DNA from: Candidatus Zixiibacteriota bacterium
GTDB taxonomy: Bacteria; Zixibacteria; MSB-5A5; JAABVY01; JAHJOQ01
Length of the DNA: 8,676 bases
NCBI GenBank assembly: GCA_030631455.1
Contig: DAOVLC010000042.1
Coordinates: forward strand, 1 to 8,676
Direction: 5' to 3'
The translations under genes and the position numbers were made by a program. The first letter of the stretch is position 1, and every line of letters begins with the position of its first letter. The notes beneath the pieces were generated by a model. It made no database searches. It worked only from the letters and a program-made list of their open reading frames with translations, and had not been told where the DNA came from. Positions 1 through 6,893 of the stretch are shown here, one piece after another.

Positions 1-2
1 AG

Positions 3-2645
3 GACTTCTCGCATCATGCCGCTCATCGGGAATTCCATTGGGACCTCAAGAACGCCGGTGTCGTAATCAGCGGCAACATCGACCATATCGCCGATTCCCG
101 AAGACGATCGATTGCAGGGCATTTTCTCAAGCAGTTCGCGACATTCGTCGAGCCGGCTCAGCATGAGCTTCGTCAGAGCTTCATCCACAACGATGGCAAC
201 GACCACAACATCATCACTGCACTGCCTGACATAAGCGGTGAGGAAATGATCGGCCGCAGGGTGACCGGGATCGTCGATTTTGGCGACGCCGTGCATTCGC
301 ACACCGTCAACGAGCTTGCAGTTGCGATTGCGTATGTGATGCTTGGAAAAGAAGACCCGATATCCGCAGCCGCACATGTCGTGAAGGGCTACAATGGTGT
401 TTTGCCGCTGACGGAGTTGGAAATTGAGTTGCTGTTCACGTTGGCATGTCTCAGGTTGTCGATGAGCGTGACTATATCTGCCTGCCAGCAAGAACTTGAA
501 CCGGATAACGAGTATCTCAGAATCAGCGAGAAATCTGCATGGCAGCTCCTGGAATGTCTGGTCGACATGAGTCCCAATTGGGCGAACTACGTTTTTCGAC
601 ACGCGTGTAGCTTGCCCCCTTGTCCACAGAGTCACGCCATAAGCAACTGGTTAGAGCAAGCAGAGGAAAGAATCGGTCCTGTGACCAAACATGATCTGCG
701 GTCAGCGAGTACTTGTGTATTTGATCTGAGTATCGGCAGTCCTGATTTCGGCTGCGATACAGATGTAGCAGATATGAGAGCGGTCGGAAGGACTTTGAAA
801 GACAAGATGGACTTGGCAGATGCCCTGGTCGGCATCGGCAGACACAACGAGGCGCGTTACGCATATGCTGATAGCCAGGCCGATTCCGACAGTAGCGAGG
901 TCTCGGAGGAGAAGACGATACATCTTGGGATTGACCTGTTTCTGGATGCGGGCACAGATGTCTATGCACCGCTTGAGGGCATTATCCATAGCTTCTCCGA
1001 CGCTTCGGAACATTACGAACACGGTTCCACGATTATCCTTCAGCACAAGACTGACGATGGCTCACCGTTCTTCACACTGTATGGCAATCTTAGTGAAGAT
1101 TCGCTCGAAGGTCTATGCGCTGGCAATTCGATTAAGAGCGGAGATCAGATTGGAAGAGTCGCGGATCAGGATTTAGACGACAGCCAGCTTCACCACCTGC
1201 ATTTTCAACTTATCGCAGACATGCTTGACATAACTGGCGACTTCCCACGATTCTGCATGCCCAGTCAAAGAGATATCTGGCTGAGTATATGCCCGGACCC
1301 GAATATCATACTTGCAATACCTGATGGTTCATTCCCGGCAGGCGGCAGAACCGGCGAGGATATCCTGATGGAGCGGGAGCAGTATATTGGGAGATCGCTC
1401 AGTATATCGTACGGACGCCCGCTCAAGATTGTCCGGGGTGCTATGCAATACCTCTACGATGATACCGGCCGGGCTTATCTCGATGCGGTCAATAACGTCC
1501 CCCATGTCGGTCACTGCCATCCGAGGGTCGTCGGGGCGGCACAACGCCAAATGGCGCTGCTGAACACCAATACACGATATCTTCACGATTTGCTGGTGGA
1601 GTATGCGGAACGACTCTGCGCCACGATGCCGGACCCTCTCGGAGTGTGTTTCTTCGTCTGCACCGGCAGTGAAGCCAACGAGCTTGCTATTCGTCTCGCC
1701 AGAGCTCACACAAAAAACACCGACTTCGTTGTCGTGGAGGGAGCATATCACGGCAACACAGCTTCATTGATCGACATAAGCTCATACAAGTTCGATGGTC
1801 CCGGCGGAAAAGGTCCTCCATCCCATGTACATAAGGTCATTATGCCGGATGTGTATCGCGGAATCTACAAGTCCGATCACCCGAATCCGGGCAAGGCTTA
1901 TGCCGAACATGTTCGTGAATCCGTTGCCCAGATGCATGCAGAGAAACGGAATGTATGTGCATTCTTCTGTGAATCGTTGCTTGGTTGCGGAGGGCAGATA
2001 GTGCTTCCGAATGGGTATCTACAGGCAGTATACCGGCACATTATGGATGCCGGTGGTGTGTGTATTGCCGATGAGGTGCAAGTGGGATTCGGCAGGGTCG
2101 GTTCGCACTTCTGGGGATTTCAGACGCAGGACGTGGTTCCAGATATTGTGACTTTAGGAAAGCCGATGGGCAATGGCCATCCTGTGGCGGCTGTAGTGAC
2201 AACACCTGAGATTGCGGCATCTTTCGACAACGGGATGGAATACTTCAATACGTATGGCGGCAATCCGGTTTCCTGTGCGGTGGGGCTGGCCGTGCTGGAT
2301 GTCATCAAAGATGAAAACCTGCAGGAAAACGCTCGTCGTGTTGGCGCACGACTCAAAGCTGGACTCGAGAATCTTATGCACAAGCACCCGCTCATCGGCG
2401 ATGTGAGGGGACTGGGTTTATTCATCGGTGTGGAACTCGTAACGGATCGACAGACGCTTGCCCCGGCATCCGCGCATGCGTCATATATCGTCGAAAGAAT
2501 GAAAGATTCCGGGATTTTAATCAGCACCGATGGTCCATTGCACAACGTCCTGAAGATCAAACCACCGCTTGTCTTTAGCGATGCAAATGCTGATTTGCTG
2601 GTCGGAACGCTTGACCGAATACTGGAAGAGTTCAGGCAGGGATAA
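3..2645 (+). CDS. Kinase–M23-like–class III aminotransferase-fold phospho-lyase fusion protein (5' end outside window)
   Basis: The frame is open from base 3 (codon 1) to TAA at 2643-2645, giving 880 visible residues. The start lies upstream; the ATG at 246 is inside the kinase domain and is not the start. Codons 1 to about 150 are the C-lobe of an APH-fold kinase of the hydroxylysine kinase (AGPHD1) type: the catalytic HNDGNDHN loop has H62, D64 and N69, and the metal-binding aspartate of VDFGD is D92. Codons about 300-410 form an M23/LytM-like domain: HLGID (H307, D311) and HLH (H398, H400) are kept, but YGNLS has Asn362 where family members normally have His. Codons about 455-880 are a class III PLP enzyme closest to ethanolamine-phosphate and 5-phosphohydroxylysine phospho-lyases: NNVPHVGHCHP, TGSEAN (from 554), DEVQVGFGR (D690) and the Schiff-base lysine K720 in TLGKPMGNG. 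Expected chemistry is ATP-dependent phosphorylation of a hydroxy-amine, then elimination of phosphate and ammonia. No evidence fixes the substrate. About 120-140 N-terminal residues are probably missing from view. Probably cytosolic. Confidence 0.9.
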   Translation, partial: DFSHHAAHREFHWDLKNAGVVISGNIDHIADSRRRSIAGHFLKQFATFVEPAQHELRQSFIHNDGNDHNIITALPDISGEEMIGRRVTGIVDFGDAVHSHTVNELAVAIAYVMLGKEDPISAAAHVVKGYNGVLPLTELEIELLFTLACLRLSMSVTISACQQELEPDNEYLRISEKSAWQLLECLVDMSPNWANYVFRHACSLPPCPQSHAISNWLEQAEERIGPVTKHDLRSASTCVFDLSIGSPDFGCDTDVADMRAVGRTLKDKMDLADALVGIGRHNEARYAYADSQADSDSSEVSEEKTIHLGIDLFLDAGTDVYAPLEGIIHSFSDASEHYEHGSTIILQHKTDDGSPFFTLYGNLSEDSLEGLCAGNSIKSGDQIGRVADQDLDDSQLHHLHFQLIADMLDITGDFPRFCMPSQRDIWLSICPDPNIILAIPDGSFPAGGRTGEDILMEREQYIGRSLSISYGRPLKIVRGAMQYLYDDTGRAYLDAVNNVPHVGHCHPRVVGAAQRQMALLNTNTRYLHDLLVEYAERLCATMPDPLGVCFFVCTGSEANELAIRLARAHTKNTDFVVVEGAYHGNTASLIDISSYKFDGPGGKGPPSHVHKVIMPDVYRGIYKSDHPNPGKAYAEHVRESVAQMHAEKRNVCAFFCESLLGCGGQIVLPNGYLQAVYRHIMDAGGVCIADEVQVGFGRVGSHFWGFQTQDVVPDIVTLGKPMGNGHPVAAVVTTPEIAASFDNGMEYFNTYGGNPVSCAVGLAVLDVIKDENLQENARRVGARLKAGLENLMHKHPLIGDVRGLGLFIGVELVTDRQTLAPASAHASYIVERMKDSGILISTDGPLHNVLKIKPPLVFSDANADLLVGTLDRILEEFRQG

Positions 2646-2653
2646 CCTGTCTG
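2633..2653. terminator. Hairpin spanning the convergent gene ends, possible bidirectional terminator
   Basis: CAGGCAGG (2633-2640) pairs with CCTGTCTG (2646-2653) over 8 bp with one G·T wobble, leaving the five-base loop GATAA. The loop holds the TAA stop of the fusion gene, and the right arm ends one base before the TAG stop of the opposing symporter (2654-2656, read on the minus strand). No T-run follows on either strand, so this is not a textbook intrinsic terminator. It could still act as a 3'-end stabiliser or a collision-zone terminator. The pairing is seen directly; the role is inferred. Confidence 0.4.
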
Positions 2654-4447
2654 CTAAGACCCCACACGAAGTTTCCCCCATGATTTCACCAGTAGAGCGG
2701 ATGCGATTACTGCTATAGCCGTCAGAGCAATCGCCGGGAAGTAATTGCCGTAGATCCAGTAGCCGGTAGCGAAGAGTGTGCCGTACACCGCGAGACAGCC
2801 GAATACCATACAGAGAATCCCCAGAGGCACGTCCCACTTTCGAGCGGCCTCATCAATCGGATCGTTGTCACGTTTTGCCTGTTCGATCACCCTCTTCCAA
2901 CCCGGTCCACCCGGCCCTACTTTCCGATAGAATGCTCTTAATGTTTGTGCATCGGATGGCACAGTTATCAACGTGACACCTATCCAGGCGAACGTTGTGA
3001 TGCCAACTCCCGCCAGGAGTTGGAAATGGGATGATATTTCCTCGAATCCAAGTGCAGGATGGACAAACTGAAAATATATGGCGACGATGAATGAGACGAC
3101 CATTGCAGTGATTTCGCTGAACGGATTGATCCGCCACCAGAACCATCGCAGGATAAACAGCAGCCCCGTACCCGCCCCGATCTGGAGCAGGATACGGAAA
3201 GCTTGCAGGGCATTGCTCAACAGGAGAGCTATGAAGCATGCCAGGATCATCAACAGGACTGTAGAAATGCGACCGACGAGCACCTGTTGTCTCTCGCTAG
3301 CATCCTGGCGAACGAATCGCTTGAAAATATCGTTGACCACATAAGAGGATCCCCAGTTCAGATGCGTCGAGATAGTCGACATGTATGCCGCGATCAGCGA
3401 CGCAACCACCAACCCGAGGAGTCCGCGTGGGAGAAATGTCAACATAGCTGCATAGGCGTGATCATGCCTGATCGCACTCGGATCAATGTGTGGAAATGCT
3501 ATCTGCAGGGACTCAAGGCTCGGGAAGACGAGCAGCGAGCCGAGAGCTACGATGATCCATGGCCATGGCCGCAATGCATAGAAGGCCGTATTGAACAGGA
3601 AAGTCGCACCGATAGCGTGTTTCTCATTCTTTGCCGACAGCATACGCTGGGAGATATACCCGCCACCGCCGGGTTCCGCGCCGGGATACCACACACTCCA
3701 CCATTGTACTGCTAACGGCAGGATAAGCAGGGATATCACCATTTCCGTGTTCGAGAAGTCCGGCAGAAGATTGATCTTGCTTCCGATAGCTTCGCTCGTC
3801 AGAATTCCATTCATCCCGCCGACTTCGGGTAAACCAAGGACAACAACGGCTGCGATTACCGATCCGATCATGGCGATTATGAATTGAAAAAAGTCAGTAA
3901 TCAGGATACCGCGCAGCCCTCCGAGCATGCTGTAGATTACTGTCACCAGCGACGCGATCAGAAGAGTCTGAACCGGCTTCAGGTTCAGCATCACCTCACC
4001 GATCTTAATCGCAGCAAGCGACACGGAGGCCATGATCAGGATGTTGAAAAAGACTCCGAGATAAACGGCCCGGAATCCGCGCAGAAAAGCTGCGGCCTTC
4101 CCGCTATACCGCATCTCATAGAATTCAAGGTCAGTCAACACACCGGAGCGTCGCCACAGCTTGGCATACACGAACACGGTCAGCATACCGGTCAGAAGGA
4201 ACGCCCACCAAACCCAGTTACCGGCGACACCATTTTGTCGCACGATGTCCGTCACGAGATTCGGTGTGTCGGACGAAAAGGTGGTGGCGACCATCGAGAC
4301 TCCAAGCAGCCACCACGGCATGTTCCTGCCCGAAAGAAAAAACTCGGAGGAACTTCGCCCGGCTCTCTTTGTGACAGCCACACCAACAGCGAGCGATAGA
4401 ATGAAAAAACCGATTACGAATGCCCAGTCTACCGAATGCAGTGTCAA
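2654..4447 (-). CDS. Sodium:solute symporter (SSF family), TTG start
   Basis: This 597-residue, very hydrophobic protein belongs to the SSF family of Na+-coupled carriers in the cytoplasmic membrane. The SSF signature GGLRGILITDFFQF is at residues 175-188. The block AEPGGGGYISQRMLSAKNE, followed by LRPWPW near 291-296, marks a subfamily of uncharacterised bacterial 'Na+:solute symporters'. TM1 contains VSMVATTFSSDTP (about 50-62), and the segment AAYMSTISTHLN matches the TM8 region that supplies Ser/Thr ligands of the Na2 sodium site in vSGLT. The C-terminus carries two extra hydrophobic spans. The start is TTG at 4447: no in-frame ATG or GTG lies between it and the upstream TAA (4478-4480), and AAAGGAA (4454-4460) sits 6 bases before it. 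It converges on the fusion gene and diverges from the peptidase, so it is transcribed alone. Substrate is unknown; sugars, amino acids and amines are all possible in this family. Confidence 0.93.
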   Translation of the reverse strand: MTLHSVDWAFVIGFFILSLAVGVAVTKRAGRSSSEFFLSGRNMPWWLLGVSMVATTFSSDTPNLVTDIVRQNGVAGNWVWWAFLLTGMLTVFVYAKLWRRSGVLTDLEFYEMRYSGKAAAFLRGFRAVYLGVFFNILIMASVSLAAIKIGEVMLNLKPVQTLLIASLVTVIYSMLGGLRGILITDFFQFIIAMIGSVIAAVVVLGLPEVGGMNGILTSEAIGSKINLLPDFSNTEMVISLLILPLAVQWWSVWYPGAEPGGGGYISQRMLSAKNEKHAIGATFLFNTAFYALRPWPWIIVALGSLLVFPSLESLQIAFPHIDPSAIRHDHAYAAMLTFLPRGLLGLVVASLIAAYMSTISTHLNWGSSYVVNDIFKRFVRQDASERQQVLVGRISTVLLMILACFIALLLSNALQAFRILLQIGAGTGLLFILRWFWWRINPFSEITAMVVSFIVAIYFQFVHPALGFEEISSHFQLLAGVGITTFAWIGVTLITVPSDAQTLRAFYRKVGPGGPGWKRVIEQAKRDNDPIDEAARKWDVPLGILCMVFGCLAVYGTLFATGYWIYGNYFPAIALTAIAVIASALLVKSWGKLRVGS

Positions 4448-4453
4448 GTCTAA

Positions 4454-4460
4454 TTCCTTT
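4454..4460 (-). promoter_or_regulatory. Ribosome binding site deciding the TTG start of the symporter
   Basis: Read on the minus strand, AAAGGAA ends 6 bases before TTG (4447-4445). An in-frame TAA lies only 30 bases upstream of that TTG and no ATG or GTG intervenes, so this site and the TTG codon define the start. Confidence 0.7.
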
Positions 4461-4474
4461 CGTGTCGTCAGACA

Positions 4475-4502
4475 ATCTTAGTGATTTTGCTGCTGATGTC
4501 AA
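4475..4502 (-). promoter_or_regulatory. Sigma-70-like promoter for the symporter gene
   Basis: On the minus strand a perfect -35 box TTGACA (4502-4497) is followed, after 16 bases, by TAAGAT (4480-4475; 4 of 6 matches to TATAAT). Transcription would start near 4468, giving a leader of about 20 bases that just includes the ribosome binding site. This is a pattern match and has no experimental support. Confidence 0.55.
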
Positions 4503-4532
4503 GGAGAGCCTACATCAATTCCCGGTTCTCCT
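4502..4532. promoter_or_regulatory. Inverted repeat between divergent promoters, candidate operator
   Basis: AGGAGAGCC (4502-4510) and GGTTCTCCT (4524-4532) form 9-base arms that match as an inverted repeat except for one G/T position, with a 13-base spacer. The left arm touches the -35 box of the symporter promoter, and the right arm ends about 20 bases before the -35 box of the peptidase promoter. A dimeric regulator bound here could control both genes. No regulator gene lies in the window, so this is inference from symmetry and position. Confidence 0.35.
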
Positions 4533-4552
4533 GCTTGTGAAATGCAAACTGC

Positions 4553-4580
4553 TTGACTTATCTATCTAAGAGATGATAAT
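4553..4580 (+). promoter_or_regulatory. Sigma-70-like promoter for the metallopeptidase gene
   Basis: TTGACT (4553-4558) and GATAAT (4575-4580) are separated by 16 bases, each matching consensus at 5 of 6 positions. The predicted start near 4587 gives a leader of about 74 bases before the ATG at 4661. The CTGCTTG covering the start of this -35 box (4549-4555) also occurs 18 bp upstream at 4531-4537. Confidence 0.6.
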
Positions 4581-4583
4581 TGC

Positions 4584-4636
4584 AGGGCAGTCAATGATGG
4601 CCGGCGTCTCTGTTACGACCTTAAGGCAACTGCCCT
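4584..4636 (+). repeat. Perfect 8-bp inverted repeat in the peptidase leader region
   Basis: AGGGCAGT (4584-4591) and ACTGCCCT (4629-4636) are exact reverse complements separated by 37 bases. The left arm overlaps the predicted transcription start and the right arm ends 12 bases before the Shine-Dalgarno sequence. In RNA it could form a long-loop hairpin if transcription begins at the first bases of the left arm; in DNA it could be a protein site. It may also be chance. Confidence 0.3.
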
Positions 4637-4648
4637 AAGCAGATATGT

Positions 4649-4655
4649 AGGAGGA
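4649..4655 (+). promoter_or_regulatory. Strong Shine-Dalgarno site of the metallopeptidase gene
   Basis: AGGAGGA lies 5 bases before ATG 4661. It favours this start over the in-frame ATG at 4709, which begins just before the hydrophobic signal segment and has no comparable site. Confidence 0.75.
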
Positions 4656-4660
4656 CAACT

Positions 4661-6808
4661 ATGAACGTCCCTGGCAGTGATCCGATTAATCTTAAAACCG
4701 CCTTCCGAATGGCAAACGTACTGTCTCTTGTTTTGATTTTCGCTATTTCCATTTGGTTCGCACCTATTGGAGTGGAGGTCACAATGGCTCAGAGTACTCA
4801 TGTGAGTGATTCTCAGATAATGACTTTGGTTGACGAGTTTGCGTCGACACATGGGGACGGCGAACTCGAACGTTATGAACGCGGAGTCAGGCAGGTGGCC
4901 AGATTCTGGCAGGAAGATGACGGCAGCCCGGATCAGTTCGCGCAGTTCTGCGGCGAGAATTACATTGTCGACATCCAATTGCGACAACAGACAGCGGATC
5001 GTTTCGAGGCGACGTTGGCCAGCATATTCGGTCATTTTCGAGAGCTGGGACGCGATCTTTCATGGCATCTCGCTGTCGAAACCGGTCCGATCCTGCCGAT
5101 TGATTACACACTCGCCCAATACTCACCTTCGGCGCATTTCAGTGAAGACATGTTCAGAACAAAGATTGCTTTCATCGTGCTACTGAACTTCCCGCTGTAT
5201 ACGCTTGAAGAACGACTTGAACTCGGGCCAACATGGACGCGGGAACAGTGGGCACAGGCAAGGCTCGCCGAGAACTTCTCGTCACGTGTTCCGCCGGAGG
5301 TCTCGCAGAAGATCACCGAGGCCTATATCACTGCCGACACCTATATTGCTGATTACAACATATACATGCATCACCTTCTAACGCCTGACGGCAACAGACC
5401 GTTTCCCAGAGGAATGAAGCTGATCACGCACTGGAATCTTCGTGACGAACTCAAAGCTCTCTATTCGGAAGCGGATGGGCTGCCTCTGCAGAAGATGATC
5501 TACCGGGTAATGAAAAGAATCATACACCAGGATATCCCGGCCGCCGTCATCAACAACCCGGGCGTGGACTGGAAGCTATCCACAAACGAGGTAACCATCG
5601 CGCCGATCGTCGACGGCGACGTGCCTTCAGGTCGGGACTGTGAAGGCAATCCCGGGGATGCAGTCAGTAATGAACGGGAGCCGGATGCCCGATATGAACA
5701 TCTGCTGAATGGATTTCTTGCACAACGTGGTGCTGATAAGTATTTCCCTGACATGCCCACTCACATTGATCGCCGATTCCAACGCGATCGCGAGATGCCG
5801 GAGAAAAAAGTCGAACAGATACTCACATCAATCCTGGCATCAGAGACCGTTGCGGGAATTGGGCGACTGATCGAAAAACGTCTCGGTCGCAAGCTTCTTC
5901 CCTTCGACATATGGTACGATGGCTTCAAGGCACGCGCGAGCATTGGCGAAGATGAGCTGGACAGGATAGTCAGAAAGAAGTATCCGACGGTTGAAGCTTT
6001 TCAGGCAGACCTTCCCGGTATCCTGAAGAAACTCGGTTTTGATGATTCTACAGCTGAGTTTCTGGTATCGAAGATCGAGGTCGACCCGTCGCGCGGTGCC
6101 GGGCATGCTATGGGACCGGGACGCCGCACAGACAAAGCCCGACTCCGTACTCGCGTCCTCGCCGATGGTATGGACTACAAAGGCTACAACATTGCGATTC
6201 ACGAGTTCGGCCACAATGTCGAGCAGGTGTTTTCGCTGAACAGGATCGACCACACGCTTCTGCGAGGTGTTCCGAGTACGGCCTTCACTGAGGCATTTGC
6301 TTTCATTTTTCAGACGCGAGATCTGGAACTGCTGGGTCTGACGAATGAAGACCCAGACTCCGAACATCTTGCGGTTCTTGATGAGATATGGGGAACGTAT
6401 GAGATCGGTGGTGTGGCGCTGGTCGATATGAGAGTCTGGAATTGGATGTACGACCATCCGGATGCTGACGCGGGTGAACTGAAAGATGCGGTGATAACCA
6501 TCGCCAAAGACACCTGGAACGAGTTCTTTGCTCCGCTATTCGGAATCAGAGATATTGAATTGTTGGCGATCTATTCGCACATGATTGACGGCGCCCTGTA
6601 TCTGCCAAGTTACCCGATTGGTTCAATCATTCAATTTCAACTCGAAGAGTACATGAAAACAAAGAATTTAGCCGAAGAGATGGAACGCATGTGCCGGCTC
6701 GGTTCGATTACGCCTGACTTGTGGATGAAAGAAGCGGTCGGAAGCCCGATCTCGACAGAGCCAATGCTTCAAGCTGCGCGAAAAGCCTTGGATGCCCTCA
6801 CTGAGTGA
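4661..6808 (+). CDS. Secreted HExxH zinc metallopeptidase, gluzincin type (M2/M3/M32-like), uncharacterised family
   Basis: This 715-residue protein starts with a signal peptide: K12 and R16 precede a hydrophobic core (about 17-36) and a likely cleavage after A43 (TMA|QS). There is no lipobox cysteine, so it should be soluble in the periplasm or outside the cell. The zinc site is HEFGH (H514, E515, H518), with E544 in FTEAFAFIFQ as probable third ligand. The 26-residue step from the second His to Glu equals that in M32 carboxypeptidases and is close to the 25 of M3 peptidases, placing it in clan MA, glutamate-ligand type. The segments before the motif (DIWYDGFKAR near 421, VDPSRGAGHA, DYKGYNIAIHE) look like a conserved core. 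I recognise these as typical of an unnamed family of long secreted bacterial peptidases, not as a named enzyme. Cleavage specificity cannot be read from sequence. The gene has its own promoter and a strong ribosome binding site and is divergent from the symporter, which may mean shared control. Confidence 0.85.
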   Translation: MNVPGSDPINLKTAFRMANVLSLVLIFAISIWFAPIGVEVTMAQSTHVSDSQIMTLVDEFASTHGDGELERYERGVRQVARFWQEDDGSPDQFAQFCGENYIVDIQLRQQTADRFEATLASIFGHFRELGRDLSWHLAVETGPILPIDYTLAQYSPSAHFSEDMFRTKIAFIVLLNFPLYTLEERLELGPTWTREQWAQARLAENFSSRVPPEVSQKITEAYITADTYIADYNIYMHHLLTPDGNRPFPRGMKLITHWNLRDELKALYSEADGLPLQKMIYRVMKRIIHQDIPAAVINNPGVDWKLSTNEVTIAPIVDGDVPSGRDCEGNPGDAVSNEREPDARYEHLLNGFLAQRGADKYFPDMPTHIDRRFQRDREMPEKKVEQILTSILASETVAGIGRLIEKRLGRKLLPFDIWYDGFKARASIGEDELDRIVRKKYPTVEAFQADLPGILKKLGFDDSTAEFLVSKIEVDPSRGAGHAMGPGRRTDKARLRTRVLADGMDYKGYNIAIHEFGHNVEQVFSLNRIDHTLLRGVPSTAFTEAFAFIFQTRDLELLGLTNEDPDSEHLAVLDEIWGTYEIGGVALVDMRVWNWMYDHPDADAGELKDAVITIAKDTWNEFFAPLFGIRDIELLAIYSHMIDGALYLPSYPIGSIIQFQLEEYMKTKNLAEEMERMCRLGSITPDLWMKEAVGSPISTEPMLQAARKALDALTE

Positions 6809-6859
6809 TGAAGAGACGAGGTGAAAGGACTCTGGCGCAGATGTCAGGCGTATAAATCA

Positions 6860-6888
6860 TTGACTTGCCACAGCACGAGACCTATCTT
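6860..6888 (+). promoter_or_regulatory. Promoter for the delta' gene, placed for a leaderless transcript
   Basis: TTGACT (6860-6865), a 17-base spacer and TATCTT (6883-6888; 4 of 6 matches) make a plausible sigma-70-like promoter. A start 6-8 bases beyond the -10 box falls on the ATG at 6894-6896. No Shine-Dalgarno sequence precedes that ATG. A competing -10, TATAAA at 6851-6856, has only a poor -35 box (GACTCT). Confidence 0.45.
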
Positions 6889-6893
6889 GAAAT

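Noticed and set aside
246..248. ATG at 246 as the start of the fusion gene
   Set aside because: The same frame is open upstream to base 3 and encodes the kinase catalytic loop HNDGNDHN (186-209), so this ATG is internal.
523..1176. Several 70-150 codon open frames overlapping the fusion gene on both strands
   Set aside because: They are shadows of the long frame and have no domain signal. The +2-frame stretch at 820-1176 is rich in Arg/Ile/Met, typical of out-of-frame translation.
3203..4399. Plus-strand open frames of 170 and 171 codons opposite the symporter
   Set aside because: They lie entirely antisense to a clear SSF protein, have low-complexity polar composition and no family motifs.
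5840..6457. 205-codon minus-strand open frame opposite the metallopeptidase
   Set aside because: It is antisense to the HExxH region, with no ribosome site or recognisable motifs; an overprinted gene is not supported.
6798..6808. TCACTGAGTGA palindrome at the end of the peptidase gene as a terminator
   Set aside because: The arms leave a one-base loop, the stem would be about 3-4 bp at best, and no T-run follows.
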